NCBI RefSeq assembly: GCF_001628715.1
Contig: NZ_CP011120.1
Span: forward strand, 2,077,501-2,141,500
DNA: 64,000 bases
DNA from: Acetobacter oryzifermentans
GTDB lineage: Bacteria > Pseudomonadota > Alphaproteobacteria > Acetobacterales > Acetobacteraceae
Direction of reading: 5' to 3'
The position numbers and the translations under genes were made by a program. Shown here piece after piece: positions 63,729-64,000 of the stretch. The notes beneath the pieces were generated by a model. It did not search any database and was not told the DNA's origin. It saw only the letters and a list, made by a program, of their open reading frames with translations. Every line of letters begins with the position of its first letter. The stretch's first letter is position 1.

Positions 63729-64000
63729 CTACTCGGTTATAGGTGTTTGGTCTGCCAGAACACGCATTTCCAGCCGATCATAGAGCCGTTGGCGTGCTGC
63801 GGGTAAGGGTAAATGGCGCTGGCCAAAGGCATCGCGCGCCAGAAAATGGCCTGTTAGGCGTAAACCTGCCAACCAATCTGCCGCATGACCGGTTTGTTCT
63901 GTATCTCGCAAAAAAGACGGAAGTGGCAAAAGCCGATCTTTCCACTCTCCTGCACCTTCCTCACTAACTGCGCGCCCTGTACGTGGTGAGACATAATGTA
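63729..64000 (-). CDS. recO: DNA repair protein RecO, C-terminal part (partial)
   Basis: The 3' end of recO runs off the right edge. The visible 90 or so residues contain YVSPRTGRAVSEEGAGEWKD, then RLLPLPSFLRDT and LRLTGHFLARDAFGQRHL, matching the RecO C-terminus. RecO loads RecA onto SSB-coated DNA in the RecFOR pathway. A TTG at 63929 would give only a truncated frame and is not a start. The gene ends 79 nt before the parC start on the same strand, so co-transcription is likely. Confidence 0.85.
   Translation of the reverse strand, partial: HYVSPRTGRAVSEEGAGEWKDRLLPLPSFLRDTEQTGHAADWLAGLRLTGHFLARDAFGQRHLPLPAARQRLYDRLEMRVLADQTPITE

Overview
The window is a 64 kb stretch of an alphaproteobacterial chromosome, most likely from an acetic acid bacterium (Acetobacteraceae, probably Acetobacter). 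That assignment is inferred from three things: the gene order mraZ...ftsZ-lpxC-bamD-recN-ligA, the alphaproteobacterial protein families present (ELM1 family, arginyltransferase-type Bpt, Mg-type HemB, PPDK with its regulatory protein), and the protein sequences themselves. It is almost wholly core-genome sequence. I see no prophage, insertion sequence, CRISPR array or tRNA.

Layout. 1-289: start of an unidentified gene leaving the window on the minus strand. 385-810: RNase P RNA. 991-20595: a complete division and cell-wall (dcw) cluster (mraZ, rsmH, ftsL, ftsI, murE, murF, mraY, murD, ftsW, murG, murC, murB, ddl, ftsQ, ftsA, ftsZ). It is preceded by three phased MraZ-type boxes and ends in a strong terminator; most junctions are ATGA stop/start overlaps. 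20749-26834: lpxC, bamD, recN and ligA. 27057-30607: pyruvate phosphate dikinase and its kinase/phosphorylase regulator. 30613-32290: a 36-bp perfect palindrome, two small exported proteins of unknown function and an IMPACT/YigZ protein. 32481-33964: class II DAHP synthase behind a long leader hairpin. 34093-37735: an NAD-salvage group (pncB, a coupled small protein, gltX, pncA). 37769-39073: a Tat-exported HAD-like protein with an altered catalytic motif.

39079-44790 is a copper-defence block: a Cu P-type ATPase on the minus strand, and divergently a His/Cys-rich small exported protein, a CopA-type multicopper oxidase and CopB. 44874-48352 (minus) is the branched-chain amino acid operon ilvB-ilvN-ilvC, with miaA upstream of it. 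Rightward then follow serB, a small membrane protein, an ELM1-family protein (minus), a DEAD-box helicase with a DEGD motif, two family-4-like glycosyltransferases (minus), an aspartoacylase-like peptidase, glyA (minus), an APC permease, hemB, bpt, parC (minus) and the 3' part of recO (minus).

How the parts work together. The dcw block makes lipid II from UDP-MurNAc (MurC-F, MraY, MurG) and places it at the septum (FtsZ/A/Q/L/W/I). LpxC and BamD add outer-membrane biogenesis. PPDK with its regulator controls the pyruvate/PEP step that feeds DAHP synthase. The copper proteins pump Cu(I) out of the cytoplasm, oxidise it in the periplasm and bind copper in the outer membrane. The most noteworthy items are the MraZ boxes, the near-complete translational coupling, the FtsL tail, the aroG leader hairpin, the D-to-N change in the exported HAD protein, the Asp-to-Glu change in IlvB, the DEGD helicase, and terminators embedded in the 3' coding ends of convergent neighbours. 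I found no clear new multi-gene system.
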